Shown: positions 1-7,751 of the stretch, piece after piece
How positions within the stretch are numbered: the stretch's first letter is position 1
Layout: each line of letters opens with the position of its first letter
Assembly (NCBI GenBank): GCA_902762565.1
Contig: CACWOS010000039.1
Coordinates: 1 to 45,986 of the forward strand
Direction of reading: 5' to 3'
DNA from: an uncultured Prevotellaceae bacterium
GTDB lineage: Bacteria > Bacteroidota > Bacteroidia > Bacteroidales > Bacteroidaceae
DNA: 45,986 nucleotides
Notes under the pieces: model-generated
Told to the model about the DNA's origin: nothing
The model's input: the letters and a program-made list of their open reading frames with translations, nothing else
The model's database searches: none
Program-made: the position numbers and the translations under genes

Positions 1-120
1 AAGTTTATGATTTGAAAGATTAAACTTTGAAAATTGAAGTTTGAAATTTGAAGTTTATGATTTGAAAGATTAAACTTTGAAAATTGAAGTTTGAAATTTA
101 AAATTTATGATTTGAAAATT
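1..120. repeat. 50-bp tandem repeat of AT-rich heptads
   Basis: Two almost identical 50-base units (1-50 and 51-100) and a partial third (101-120). Within each unit there is a 7-base rhythm with consensus near GAARTTT, with one 8-base step per unit. It lies just upstream of the smalltalk gene and resembles the other heptad arrays in this window in structure but not in sequence. No gene is seen in it. Confidence 0.85.
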
Positions 121-127
121 AAAGACT

Positions 128-229
128 ATGAAAAAGGAGACATGGAAGACGGTGATACAGGTGATTGTATCGATACTGACAGCTGCGCTGACGGCAATGG
201 GAACAACGAGTTGCATGCGCGTGCTGTGA
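128..229 (+). CDS. Smalltalk family small protein
   Basis: A 33-residue protein that begins MKKETWKTVIQVIVSILTA and continues with a short Ala/Thr/Gly segment ending in a Cys (TTSC) and a few more residues. This pattern matches the very small Bacteroidales proteins annotated as smalltalk: a charged MKK.TWK start, one hydrophobic helix (about residues 9-25) and a TSC motif. Function is unknown. The single helix suggests membrane association, and the late Cys resembles a lipobox but sits after a Thr/Ser pair. In related genomes such genes often follow an HU-like DNA-binding gene; here the upstream gene is outside the window. The stop codon lies inside a perfect 7-base inverted repeat (219-225 with 229-235), and a heptad array and terminator follow. 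Confidence 0.8.
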   Translation: MKKETWKTVIQVIVSILTAALTAMGTTSCMRVL

Positions 230-236
230 GCACGCT

Positions 237-311
237 AGTGAACAGTGAATAGTGAATAGTGAAGAGTGAAAAGAGAAGTGATGAGTGATAAGTGATAAGT
301 GATGAGTGAAA
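237..311 (+). repeat. Heptad array downstream of the smalltalk gene
   Basis: Five uninterrupted 7-base units (237-271), a 5-base break, then five more (277-311). All units fit AGTGAWN, for example AGTGAAT and AGTGATA. The seventh base varies most. A ten-unit array of the same consensus lies inverted at 45789-45858. Confidence 0.9.
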
Positions 312-312
312 A

Positions 313-346
313 GGGGCATCCTATGTGGGGTGCTCCTTTGTGTTTT
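313..346 (+). terminator. Rho-independent terminator after the smalltalk gene
   Basis: A 9-pair stem (313-321 with 328-336, including two G-T pairs) with a 6-base loop, followed by TTTGTGTTTT. It closes the smalltalk transcript. A near copy is found in inverted orientation at 45755-45782. Confidence 0.75.
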
Positions 347-385
347 GTTCTCTGACCTGAAGGTCTGAGTGTGGCGTCGCAATCG
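347..385 (+). repeat. Conserved 39-base element, left copy (inverted partner at 45708-45746)
   Basis: This block matches the reverse complement of 45708-45746 with one mismatch. It contains an imperfect hairpin around CTGACCTGAAGGTCTGAG. It directly follows a terminator in both places, so it belongs to a 3' module (heptads, terminator, 39-mer). No protein is encoded. Confidence 0.85.
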
Positions 386-448
386 ACAATAAAAACAAAA
401 AATATTGTTTTTGTTTTGTATTATGCTCGCTAATTCGTAACTTTTCGC
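383..448 (+). promoter_or_regulatory. Degenerate duplicate of the DMP19 gene promoter
   Basis: This stretch is a direct repeat, 87 bases upstream, of the promoter region at 470-535. It shares TCGACAATAAAAACAAAAA, a T-rich run, TTTTGTATT and ATTCGTAACTTT. The -7 element carries two extra bases (TAACTTTTCGCA against TAACTTTGCA), so the TAnnTTTG motif is broken here. It is probably an inactive or weak copy. Confidence 0.6.
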
Positions 449-501
449 ACTGCGAGAAGATACTTCCGTTCGACAATAAAAACAAAAATGTGTTTTTTTG
501 T

Positions 502-532
502 TTTGTATTGTGCTCACTTATTCGTAACTTTG
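502..532 (+). promoter_or_regulatory. Bacteroidetes-type promoter for the DMP19 gene
   Basis: TTTG at 502-505, a 19-base spacer and TAACTTTG at 525-532 fit the Bacteroidetes sigma-ABfr consensus. The start codon at 541 is only 8 bases after the -7 element, so the mRNA would have almost no leader. The spacer shares GCTCACTTATTCGTA with the ftsY promoter. Confidence 0.75.
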
Positions 533-540
533 CAGGCGTT

Positions 541-1044
541 ATGATACAAGTGAAAATAAACGATAGTGTGTTGCGTCAGGCTGCTGGCGAGGGTATGGAT
601 GCCTTCGTGGGGGCTTTCATCACGGCTATCAAGGATGCCATTGGGGGGCAACTGACGACGGAAAACATGGGCGAACTCAATGCCGACCAGATCACGCTTT
701 TAGCTTGGGACACCCTGCACGAAGAGGTGATGGACGGTGGTTTCGTACAACTCATCCATAACGGCTATGGACCCTTCATCTTCAAGAATCCGTTGGCCAA
801 AGCCCTGAAACTGTGGGGACTTCGCGACCTCTCTAAACTCATCTATAACGCTCATACCTTATATCTTAAGTATCACGAGCAAATAGAGCGAGACTGCAAC
901 GATGATGAGTTTATGGCCCTGTTCGAGCAGTTCCCTGAGTTCGATGACTTTGACGATGAGTTCGTTGAGCAGGAGGAGGCTTGGACGGAACAGATAGCAC
1001 GCTATATTGATGAACACATAGAAAACTTTGCAAAAATAGAATAA
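541..1044 (+). CDS. DMP19 family (DUF4375) protein
   Basis: A 167-residue soluble protein. The central segment, with EEVMDGGFVQLIHNGYGPFI (about residues 60-79), is typical of the DUF4375/DMP19 fold. Some members of that fold are described as DNA-mimic proteins, and the acidic C-terminus here (FPEFDDFDDEFVEQEE, then more acidic residues) fits a strongly negative surface. DNA mimicry is inference only. An upstream in-frame start would lie inside the promoter, so ATG 541 is chosen. smpB follows 17 bases downstream and may be co-transcribed. Confidence 0.8.
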   Translation: MIQVKINDSVLRQAAGEGMDAFVGAFITAIKDAIGGQLTTENMGELNADQITLLAWDTLHEEVMDGGFVQLIHNGYGPFIFKNPLAKALKLWGLRDLSKLIYNAHTLYLKYHEQIERDCNDDEFMALFEQFPEFDDFDDEFVEQEEAWTEQIARYIDEHIENFAKIE

Positions 1045-1061
1045 GTCATTGAATAATTACA

Positions 1062-1550
1062 ATGAATAAGGAAGAGGAACTGATCAGGAAGAAGAGTCCT
1101 GTCAACATACGCAATAAAAAGGCCTCGTTTGAGTATTTCTTTATCGAGACCTTTACGGCTGGCATCGTGCTTACGGGTACTGAAATCAAGAGCATCCGTC
1201 TGGGCAAGGCCAGTCTGGTAGATACCTACTGCACCATCATGAATGGCGAGATGTGGGTGAAGGGCATGAATATTTCGCCTTACTTCTACGGTTCGTACAA
1301 CAATCACGAGATGAAGCGCGACCGCAAGTTGCTGCTCACCAAACGCGAGATTCAGAAGTTGGAGTCGGCCACCAAGCAGACGGGTTACACCATCGTGCCT
1401 CTGCTGGTGTTTATCGACCAAAAAGGCCGTGCCAAGATGGATATTGCGTTGTGTAAGGGTAAGAAGGTGTTCGACAAGCGTCAGTCGCTGAAGGAGAAAG
1501 AGGACCGTCGCGAAATGGACCGCGTCATGAAAAATGCAAGAGGACTGTAA
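1062..1550 (+). CDS. smpB: SsrA-binding protein SmpB
   Basis: SmpB binds tmRNA and brings it to ribosomes stalled on broken mRNAs. The protein is 162 residues, near the usual length. [11 protein letters not shown] and the following [16 protein letters not shown] are the hallmark OB-fold segments, and the basic C-terminal tail ([19 protein letters not shown], about residues 131-150) is the part that enters the mRNA channel in known structures. The GH10-like gene starts 2 bases after its stop, so the two are probably co-transcribed. No tmRNA gene is visible in this window. Confidence 0.97.
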   Translation: MNKEEELIRKKSPVNIRNKKASFEYFFIETFTAGIVLTGTEIKSIRLGKASLVDTYCTIMNGEMWVKGMNISPYFYGSYNNHEMKRDRKLLLTKREIQKLESATKQTGYTIVPLLVFIDQKGRAKMDIALCKGKKVFDKRQSLKEKEDRREMDRVMKNARGL

Positions 1551-1552
1551 AG

Positions 1553-3031
1553 ATGAGAAGAATTGTTACCATATGTATGTTGATGTTTGCGCTGCTGGTG
1601 TCAGCGCAGCAGAAACGCGAGTTTAGAGGCGCCTGGATTCAGTGTGTCAACGGCCAGTTCAAGGGTATCGGCACTGAAACCATGCAGCGTACATTGACCC
1701 ATCAGCTCGACGTCTTGCAAGACTACGGCTGTAATGCCATCATTTTTCAGGTCCGTCCTGAGTGCGACGCCCTCTATGAGAGCTCGCTGGAGCCTTGGAG
1801 CTACTATCTGACGGGTAAGCAGGGCGAGAAGCCTTATCCCTATTGGGACCCCCTGCAGTGGATGATAGACCAGTGTCATCGTCGCGGTATGGAGCTTCAT
1901 GCCTGGATTAATCCGTATCGTGCCAAAACCAAGTCCCCACATCAGAATGCTGCCAATCATGTCATCGTGCGCCATCCTGAATGGACGTTCACGTACGATG
2001 GGCTGACCTTGCTCAATCCAGCTGTTAAGGAGTGTCGCGACTATATCTGCGACGTCGTTCGTGACATCCTGGAGCGCTACGATGTCGATGGTCTGCACAT
2101 TGATGACTACTTCTATCCCTATCCTGTGGCTGGTGTCGAGATTCCTGACGAGGCGGATTTCCGTGCCGCTCCCAACGGTATGAAGGATCGTGGCGACTGG
2201 CGTCGTTACAATGTCAACCTGTTCATTCAGCAGGTCTACGAAACCATCCACGCCACGAAGCCTTGGGTCAAGTTTGGCGTGTCGCCCTTTGGCATCTATC
2301 GCAATCAGAAGAGCCACCCCAACGGTAGCCGTACCAACGGTTTGCAGAACTACGACCAGCTCTATGCCGACGTGCTGCTGTGGGATGCCAATGGCTGGAT
2401 GGACTACTGTGTGCCTCAGTTGTATTGGGAGATTGGCAACAAGGCTGCTGACTACGACGAGCTGATACATTGGTGGAACCGTCATATCACGCGTACGGCC
2501 CTGTATATTGGCGAGGACGTTGAACGCACGGTGAAATATGCTGACCTGAACAACAAAAACCGCCATCAGTTGGCTGCCAAGATGTCGCTGCATGCTGAGT
2601 TGCCTCGTGTTCAGGGTACGGTGCTGTGGTATGCTAAGGCTGCTGTAGACAATGTCGGCAACTATGGTACGCTGCTGCGCAACAACTACTGGCGTACACC
2701 AGCCTTGCAGCCCGTCATGTCTCATATCGACAAGAAGGCGCCCAAGGCCCCTCGAAAGTTGAAGCTGATTCGTATGGACGACGGTCAGCAGGTGCTGTTC
2801 TGGACGGCTCCCAAGGGTCGTGGTTGGCAGGACGAGGCTGCGCAATACGTGGTCTATCGCTTTGAGAATGGTGAGAAGATAGACATTGACAACCCTTCAA
2901 AGATAGTCAAGCTGACTACCGATTGTCACTACGAGCTACCTGCCCAGCCAGGCAAGTTTACCTACGTCGTCACTGCCCTTGACCGCATGCACAACGAGAG
3001 CAAGCCCGTCAAGAAGAAAGTGAAGCTTTAA
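1553..3031 (+). CDS. Family 10-like glycosyl hydrolase (GHL10/DUF187)
   Basis: A 492-residue exported protein. A signal peptide (about residues 1-18, ending VSA) is followed by a TIM-barrel GHL10 domain (about 22-340). Recognisable pieces are EFRGAWIQCVN, CNAIIFQVRPECDALYES, LHAWINPYRAK and DGLHIDDYFYPYP. A C-terminal fibronectin-III-like segment begins near residue 395 (PKAPRKLKL). The family includes YngK and DigH, which cut peptidoglycan glycan strands lacking stem peptides, so a role in cell-wall glycan turnover is likely but not proven. It sits immediately behind smpB. The opposite strand is open for over 1.2 kb, which I regard as a codon-bias shadow. Confidence 0.9.
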   Translation: MRRIVTICMLMFALLVSAQQKREFRGAWIQCVNGQFKGIGTETMQRTLTHQLDVLQDYGCNAIIFQVRPECDALYESSLEPWSYYLTGKQGEKPYPYWDPLQWMIDQCHRRGMELHAWINPYRAKTKSPHQNAANHVIVRHPEWTFTYDGLTLLNPAVKECRDYICDVVRDILERYDVDGLHIDDYFYPYPVAGVEIPDEADFRAAPNGMKDRGDWRRYNVNLFIQQVYETIHATKPWVKFGVSPFGIYRNQKSHPNGSRTNGLQNYDQLYADVLLWDANGWMDYCVPQLYWEIGNKAADYDELIHWWNRHITRTALYIGEDVERTVKYADLNNKNRHQLAAKMSLHAELPRVQGTVLWYAKAAVDNVGNYGTLLRNNYWRTPALQPVMSHIDKKAPKAPRKLKLIRMDDGQQVLFWTAPKGRGWQDEAAQYVVYRFENGEKIDIDNPSKIVKLTTDCHYELPAQPGKFTYVVTALDRMHNESKPVKKKVKL

Positions 3032-3069
3032 TCATTAATCTTACATATTATGTTCAATGTTCAACGTAT
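3028..3069 (+). repeat. Short heptad array running into the MBL gene start
   Basis: From the stop of the hydrolase gene to codon 7 of the next gene the sequence can be read as six 7-base units, the clearest being TTAATCA/TTAATCT and TATGTTC/AATGTTC. It fills the whole gap and supplies the start codon at 3050. This is weaker than the arrays at 237 and 45789. Confidence 0.45.
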
Positions 3070-3697
3070 AGAGTGCAATCCTCTGCAAGAAAACTGCTAC
3101 GTCGTGAGCGATGAGACCCGCGAGTGTGTCATCATTGACTGCGGTGCGTACTACGAAGAGGAGCACGAGGCCGTTCAGCGCTATATAGCCGACCAACAGC
3201 TGAAACCCGTTCACCTCTTGGCCACACACGGCCATCTTGACCATAATTTCGGTGTTGTCCGCCTGTTCCATGCTAATGGCTTGAAGGTGGAGATTTGTGC
3301 TGAAGACCAAGATATGGTTGAACATATTCACGAGCAGGCCCGCAACCTCTTTGGTATGGACATATCAGAGGAGCGCCCACAGATAGGCCGTCTGCTTAGC
3401 GATGGCGACACCGTCACGTTCGGCTCGCACACGCTGCACGTGATGCGAACACCTGGTCACAGTCACGGCTCGTGCCTATTCTATTGCAAAGAAGAGAATG
3501 TTGCCTTCACTGGCGACACCCTCTTCCGTATGAGCATTGGTCGTACCGATTTCCCTGAAAGTTCGTGGACTGATATGGAGCAGAGCCTCCAGCGTATTGC
3601 CCGTGAGCTGCCTGCTGAGACCCGCATTCTTCCTGGTCACGGCCCTGAGTCGACGATGGCCGACGAACTGTGCTATAGTCCTTATCTGCGCCAGTAG
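3050..3697 (+). CDS. MBL-fold metallo-hydrolase, glyoxalase II-like
   Basis: A 215-residue cytoplasmic protein of the metallo-beta-lactamase fold. The zinc motif THGHLDH gives H60, H62, D64 and H65. Later ligands appear in TPGHSHGS, TGDTLF and LPGHGPES, the glyoxalase II-like order. The substrate is probably a thioester, but the long recognition domain of true glyoxalase II is absent, so a general hydrolase is the safest name. It ends 6 bases before the convergent rsmG stop, with no terminator between them. Confidence 0.9.
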   Translation: MFNVQRIECNPLQENCYVVSDETRECVIIDCGAYYEEEHEAVQRYIADQQLKPVHLLATHGHLDHNFGVVRLFHANGLKVEICAEDQDMVEHIHEQARNLFGMDISEERPQIGRLLSDGDTVTFGSHTLHVMRTPGHSHGSCLFYCKEENVAFTGDTLFRMSIGRTDFPESSWTDMEQSLQRIARELPAETRILPGHGPESTMADELCYSPYLRQ

Positions 3698-3703
3698 TCC
3701 TGT

Positions 3704-4324
3704 CTACAACGGCAGATAGATTACGTATTTCTCTTTGAACCATTCCTCGCTGAACCACTGGCTCAGCTCTGCTGTCTCTACAATCTTGCGATAGGGTTGC
3801 AGTTCGCTTTCCAAATTGCCGCCCTTGAGGCAGATGATACCGTTGGGTAGCGCGTTATGGCTCTCCTTCGCAATGTTTTTCTTGACTATTTTGACAAGGT
3901 CGGGTAGGGGCATCACTGCTCGGCTCACCACGAAGTCGTACTTGCCTTTCTCCTCTTCGCCTCGCAGGTGTGTCGGCTCACAATTCTTCAGCCCGATGGC
4001 CTGCGCCACCTCTTGCGCCACGCGAATCTTCTTGCCCGTACCGTCAATCAGCTTAAATTGACATTCAGGAAACAGGATGGCCAGAGGAATGCCTGGGAAA
4101 CCGCCTCCCGTGCCGAAGTCCAGGATGCGTGTGCCTGGGCGGAAGTTAATCATCTTGGCAATGGCCATTGAGTGCAGCACGTGGTGCTCATACAGGTTGT
4201 CGATGTCCTTGCGTGAGATGACGTTGATTTTCGCGTTCCAGTCGCGATACAATTCATCAAGCAGAGCAACTTGGTGTAGTTGCTCTGCTGTCAGTTGTGG
4301 GAAATATTGCTGTATCTTATTCAT
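3704..4324 (-). CDS. rsmG: 16S rRNA (guanine527-N7)-methyltransferase RsmG
   Basis: RsmG methylates N7 of G527 in 16S rRNA using S-adenosylmethionine. The 206-residue protein has the SAM-binding loop LDFGTGGGFPGIPLA (about residues 69-83) and VVSRAVMPLPDLV, both diagnostic. It starts 3 bases after the dcuB stop on the same strand, so the two form a small operon; the pairing has no obvious functional link. The start at 4324 gives the usual N-terminus and length. Confidence 0.96.
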   Translation of the reverse strand: MNKIQQYFPQLTAEQLHQVALLDELYRDWNAKINVISRKDIDNLYEHHVLHSMAIAKMINFRPGTRILDFGTGGGFPGIPLAILFPECQFKLIDGTGKKIRVAQEVAQAIGLKNCEPTHLRGEEEKGKYDFVVSRAVMPLPDLVKIVKKNIAKESHNALPNGIICLKGGNLESELQPYRKIVETAELSQWFSEEWFKEKYVIYLPL

Positions 4325-4327
4325 ATT

Positions 4328-5659
4328 TTAATATATAATCAGCGAGAGGGCGTAGGCCACGAGGGTCGACGTCGTGACGCATATCAGACCAGGCATCATG
4401 AACGAGTGGTTCAGCAGATACTTGCCTATCACCGTCGTGCCGCTTCGGTCGAAGTTCACCGTTGCAATATCCGAGGGATAGTTGGGGATGAAGAAGTAGC
4501 CGTAGACGCTTGGCAGCACGCCCAACAGCACGGGTCCTGCAATGCCCAGCGAGTAGGCCAGCGGCAACATCGACACGACAACGGCTCCCTGCGAATTGAT
4601 GAGTACTGACACCAGGAAGAACACCAACGCAATGGCCCACGGATATTCCTTCACAATGTCCTCGAGCATAGCCTGAATCTCGGGCATGTAGTTAGCAAAG
4701 TAGGTATCGGCCATCCATGCGATGCCGTAGATAGCAACGACAGCCACCATACCCGACTGCCAGACGGGTCCAGCAACGGCTTTCTTCGGTGTGGCCTTGC
4801 AGAAGATGATCATCAGCGCAGCAGCGGCAATCATCACAATCTGAATGACGATGTTCATCTTCAGCGACTTACCGTCCCAGCTGGGCAACAGCGAGGGGAA
4901 TACGGCAAACAGCACGATGACAACGAGGGCAGCGAGGAATACGAATACGGCATTCTTGGCTGACTGCGGAATCTGCTTGTCGAGCGTCGTTGCCGTCGAA
5001 CCGTATATGTAGTTATACTGCTCAGGGTCTTTCAGCTTGGCCTGGAACTGTGGGTCTTTGTCCAGGTCCAGTCCGCGATGGTACGAGGCGGCAGCGGCAG
5101 CCATCAGTCCGCACAGACAAGCAGGTATCGACACCATCAGCACCTGTGGAATGGTAATGCCGAAGCCATTCTCGTTCGATATGGTAACGAATGCCACAAC
5201 GGCAGCGGCAATGGGCGAACACGTGATACCCACCTGCGAGGCTATCGACGCCACACCGCAGGGACGCTCAGGACGGATGCCCTTCTTCAGCGCAATGTCG
5301 CAGATAATCGGCATCAGCGTATAAACCACGTGACCCGTTCCCACCAGCACGGTCAGGAAGAACGTACACAACGGAGCCAGGAACGTGATGCGGTCTGGAT
5401 GCTTGCGCAACAGCTTTTCAGCCATTTGAATCATCCAGTCCATACCGCCCGATGCTTGTAGCATACCGGCACACGTAACGGCAGCGATGATGATGTAGAT
5501 AACGTCGGTTGGCGGTGTACCTGGCTTCAGACTGAAGCAGAACACCAAGATGGCCAAGCCAATACCTGAAATGGCGCCAAGAGCCAAGCTACCGTAGCGC
5601 GAGCCCACCCATAGTGCACCTAGCACTATCAGCAGTTGAAGGATCATTAATAATGACAT
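4328..5659 (-). CDS. dcuB: Anaerobic C4-dicarboxylate transporter, DcuB-like
   Basis: A 443-residue inner-membrane protein with about 10-12 hydrophobic segments. LQASGGMDWMIQMAEKLLR, VGTGHVVYTLMPIICDIA and IRPERPCGVASIASQVGI are close to E. coli DcuB. The family exchanges fumarate, malate or aspartate for succinate, which suits a gut anaerobe that respires fumarate and excretes succinate. Its promoter lies at 5722-5753, giving a leader of about 55 bases. rsmG follows in the same operon. Confidence 0.93.
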   Translation of the reverse strand: MSLLMILQLLIVLGALWVGSRYGSLALGAISGIGLAILVFCFSLKPGTPPTDVIYIIIAAVTCAGMLQASGGMDWMIQMAEKLLRKHPDRITFLAPLCTFFLTVLVGTGHVVYTLMPIICDIALKKGIRPERPCGVASIASQVGITCSPIAAAVVAFVTISNENGFGITIPQVLMVSIPACLCGLMAAAAASYHRGLDLDKDPQFQAKLKDPEQYNYIYGSTATTLDKQIPQSAKNAVFVFLAALVVIVLFAVFPSLLPSWDGKSLKMNIVIQIVMIAAAALMIIFCKATPKKAVAGPVWQSGMVAVVAIYGIAWMADTYFANYMPEIQAMLEDIVKEYPWAIALVFFLVSVLINSQGAVVVSMLPLAYSLGIAGPVLLGVLPSVYGYFFIPNYPSDIATVNFDRSGTTVIGKYLLNHSFMMPGLICVTTSTLVAYALSLIIY

Positions 5660-5721
5660 AATCGATTGTTTTTTGTTATTGTTTTAGTTATTTTGATTGT
5701 TCTCATACTTGTCTTACCCTG

Positions 5722-5753
5722 CAAAATTAAGTAAAAATCCTGAAACCTCCAAA
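5722..5753 (-). promoter_or_regulatory. Promoter for dcuB-rsmG
   Basis: On the minus strand, TTTG (5750-5753), a 20-base spacer and TAATTTTG (5722-5729) fit the Bacteroidetes consensus fully. The start codon is 62 bases further on. Confidence 0.7.
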
Positions 5754-5799
5754 ATTTTTGGCAACATAATCATTCGTTTGCCCAATTTTTATGGGGATG

Positions 5800-6690
5800 C
5801 TAGATCATTTTGCAACAAGCCCAGTCGCCATCAGTGGTGACAAGGGTGGGGTGCAGACCCAACGTGAGGGCTTTCTCTTCGAGCATTTGACAGTCGGACT
5901 GATAGAAACCGCTGAGGATGAGTGTGGCGCCAGGAGCCATGACGCTGACGAAACGCTCCATATCCTGAAGGAGGATGTTGCGGTTGATATTGGCGAGGAC
6001 AACATCGAATTCTGCGGCATAGCCACCAAGAACAGAGGCATCGCCACAAAGGGCTTCAAGACGGTCGTCTACGCGGTTGATGACGGCATTATGACGAGTG
6101 TTGTCGGCACTCCACTCGTCGATATCGTAACCGACGCACGAGGCAGCACCCAGCTTCAGGGCGCAGATGCCCAAGATGCCTGTACCACAACCGCAGTCGA
6201 GCACGCGCTTGCCTTCCAATGGCATGTTAAGCAACTGCCGGCATATCATGCGTGTGGTTTCGTGGGTCCCCGTACCAAAGGCCATGTGGGCATCGATTTC
6301 TATCATGATGTCTGAGGGCTGGGCGTGACACGTATTGGTGTCTGCAGGGAGGTGGCGTCCGTCGTGAATCAGCAATGTCTTACTCGTGCCGTCCGCCATC
6401 TGACATCTGACATCAATCGGTTCGAAGCCTTCCTGTTCCCATTGCTCGTTCCAGTCGCGGTCTTCGGCTTCGCGTACGTTATATGATATGTGGGTGTTGT
6501 CGATGGGAAAAACATCAAGTACAGACTTCAGCGTTTCTTCGTCGAACAATGCCTGTTGCACATAGCCTTTCAGACCATCGGTCGTTTCCTCAAACGTCTC
6601 GAATCCTGCCTCACCAGCCAAAGCGGCCAGCAAGTCCTGAGCATCCTGCGAACAGGGCTCAATGGTCATATTTACTTCAAAATACTTCAT
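5800..6690 (-). CDS. prmA: Ribosomal protein L11 methyltransferase PrmA
   Basis: PrmA trimethylates ribosomal protein L11. The 296-residue protein has an N-terminal substrate-recognition domain (about 1-110, starting MKYFEVNMTI) and a Rossmann methyltransferase domain with AFGTGTHETTRMI and VLDCGCGTGILGICAL. VLANINRNILLQDM is also characteristic. A longer open frame reaches 6744, but its extra residues overlap the -7 element at 6712-6719, so ATG 6690 is preferred. The gene is transcribed divergently from the Tyr/Trp-rich protein gene. Confidence 0.95.
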   Translation of the reverse strand: MKYFEVNMTIEPCSQDAQDLLAALAGEAGFETFEETTDGLKGYVQQALFDEETLKSVLDVFPIDNTHISYNVREAEDRDWNEQWEQEGFEPIDVRCQMADGTSKTLLIHDGRHLPADTNTCHAQPSDIMIEIDAHMAFGTGTHETTRMICRQLLNMPLEGKRVLDCGCGTGILGICALKLGAASCVGYDIDEWSADNTRHNAVINRVDDRLEALCGDASVLGGYAAEFDVVLANINRNILLQDMERFVSVMAPGATLILSGFYQSDCQMLEEKALTLGLHPTLVTTDGDWACCKMI

Positions 6691-6711
6691 ATAAGATGTT
6701 AAAAATCGATG

Positions 6712-6719
6712 CAAAGATA
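6712..6719 (-). promoter_or_regulatory. -7 element for prmA
   Basis: TATCTTTG on the minus strand, 21 bases before the prmA start codon. No clear TTTG lies at the expected upstream distance, so this is half a promoter by sequence. Confidence 0.55.
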
Positions 6720-6761
6720 CAAAAAATAGGGAAAAACCTATCATCTCTTAGGGTTTTTCCG

Positions 6762-6792
6762 TACTTTTGCAGTAGAATTCGTTGTAATTTTG
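6762..6792 (+). promoter_or_regulatory. Two tandem -7 elements before the Tyr/Trp/Gly-rich gene
   Basis: TACTTTTG (6762-6769) and TAATTTTG (6785-6792) both match TAnnTTTG and could give two start sites 23 bases apart. Neither has a good -33 TTTG. The start codon is at 6829. Confidence 0.5.
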
Positions 6793-6828
6793 CAGCGTGA
6801 ACATGTATAACATAAGGATTGAAGCAAA

Positions 6829-7689
6829 ATGAAAAAGTTGATTCTTCTCACACTCGTATCGGCCTTCACCCTCTCAATGGTGGCCCAGGATGATGATATG
6901 TACTTCGTTCCCACCAAGGAGAATGTGGCCAAGGAGGCCAAGAAGTATGGCATGCCGCAGAATACTTACTATTCGGGCAGCAATCGCTCTGTCGATGACT
7001 ATAACCGTCGTGCCCAGTTCAGTTATCCTGCTGACTCTGTCGGTAACGACATCATCGATTTCTCTGCCGTGCGTGGTGTATATCCCGACTCAGCCTATTC
7101 GCAGTCGGCTCAGAACGATGACTATACGCTGACGCGCCGTATGTCGCGCTTCGACGACTATACACCCAATGAGGCTTATTGGGCTGGATACAATGCCGGA
7201 AGATGGTCGTCGCCGTGGCGCACTTCGTGGTACAGTTGGTACGACTACGACCCCTGGTATTGGGATTCGTGGTATTGGCACGATCCGTTCTACTATAGCA
7301 CATGGTACGGCTGGCGCTATCCGTTCTACTACAGCACGTGGTATTCGCCCCGCTATTATCATTCGTGGTATGGCGGTAGATGGTATGGTGGAAGTCGCAG
7401 CTATCGCGGTGCCAGTGGTCGTTCGTGGAGTCGGGCAGGCGTCACTCATCACAAGAGCTCGTCAGCTCAGCGTGGCACGGACTTAGGTGGCTATCGTAGC
7501 AGTTCGCGTACCTATACGCCCTCGAGTTCTAATTCCGGTCTGGGTGGCTATCGCAGCAGTAGCAGTAGTAGCAGTAGCGGTTCGTTCAGCGGCGGTGGTG
7601 GCAGTCGCGGCGGTGGTTTCTCTGGCGGTGGCAGTAGCGGTGGCGGACGCTCCGTAGGTGGTGGCCACTCGTATGGCGGACGCAGATAA
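6829..7689 (+). CDS. Exported Tyr/Trp/Gly-rich protein of unknown function
   Basis: A 286-residue protein with a signal peptide (about 1-19, ending MVAQ). After an ordinary-looking region (20-115) comes an extraordinary aromatic stretch (about 118-190) rich in Tyr and Trp, with two copies of PFYYSTWY. A C-terminal Ser/Gly region follows (about 205-286), with poly-Ser and SGGGG-type runs ending in GGRR. I recognise no catalytic domain. The composition resembles extracellular matrix, adhesive or phase-separating proteins, but that is inference. It precedes an outer-membrane barrel gene by 62 bases and may share its transcript. Confidence 0.85.
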   Translation: MKKLILLTLVSAFTLSMVAQDDDMYFVPTKENVAKEAKKYGMPQNTYYSGSNRSVDDYNRRAQFSYPADSVGNDIIDFSAVRGVYPDSAYSQSAQNDDYTLTRRMSRFDDYTPNEAYWAGYNAGRWSSPWRTSWYSWYDYDPWYWDSWYWHDPFYYSTWYGWRYPFYYSTWYSPRYYHSWYGGRWYGGSRSYRGASGRSWSRAGVTHHKSSSAQRGTDLGGYRSSSRTYTPSSSNSGLGGYRSSSSSSSSGSFSGGGGSRGGGFSGGGSSGGGRSVGGGHSYGGRR

Positions 7690-7751
7690 CGCTATGGCAC
7701 ATTCGCTAAATATATAAATAAAACAATGAATAATAAAGGATAATACGGATT

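Noticed and set aside
237-311. CRISPR-like array
   Set aside because: Units are 7 bases with no separate conserved repeat and variable spacers, and no cas genes are nearby.
1601-2845. A 414-codon open frame antisense to the GH10-like hydrolase gene
   Set aside because: The plus-strand gene has clear family motifs and a signal peptide. The antisense product matches nothing I recognise and follows from codon bias.
5791-6315. A 174-codon plus-strand frame opposite prmA
   Set aside because: It is a shadow of the conserved methyltransferase domain on the minus strand.
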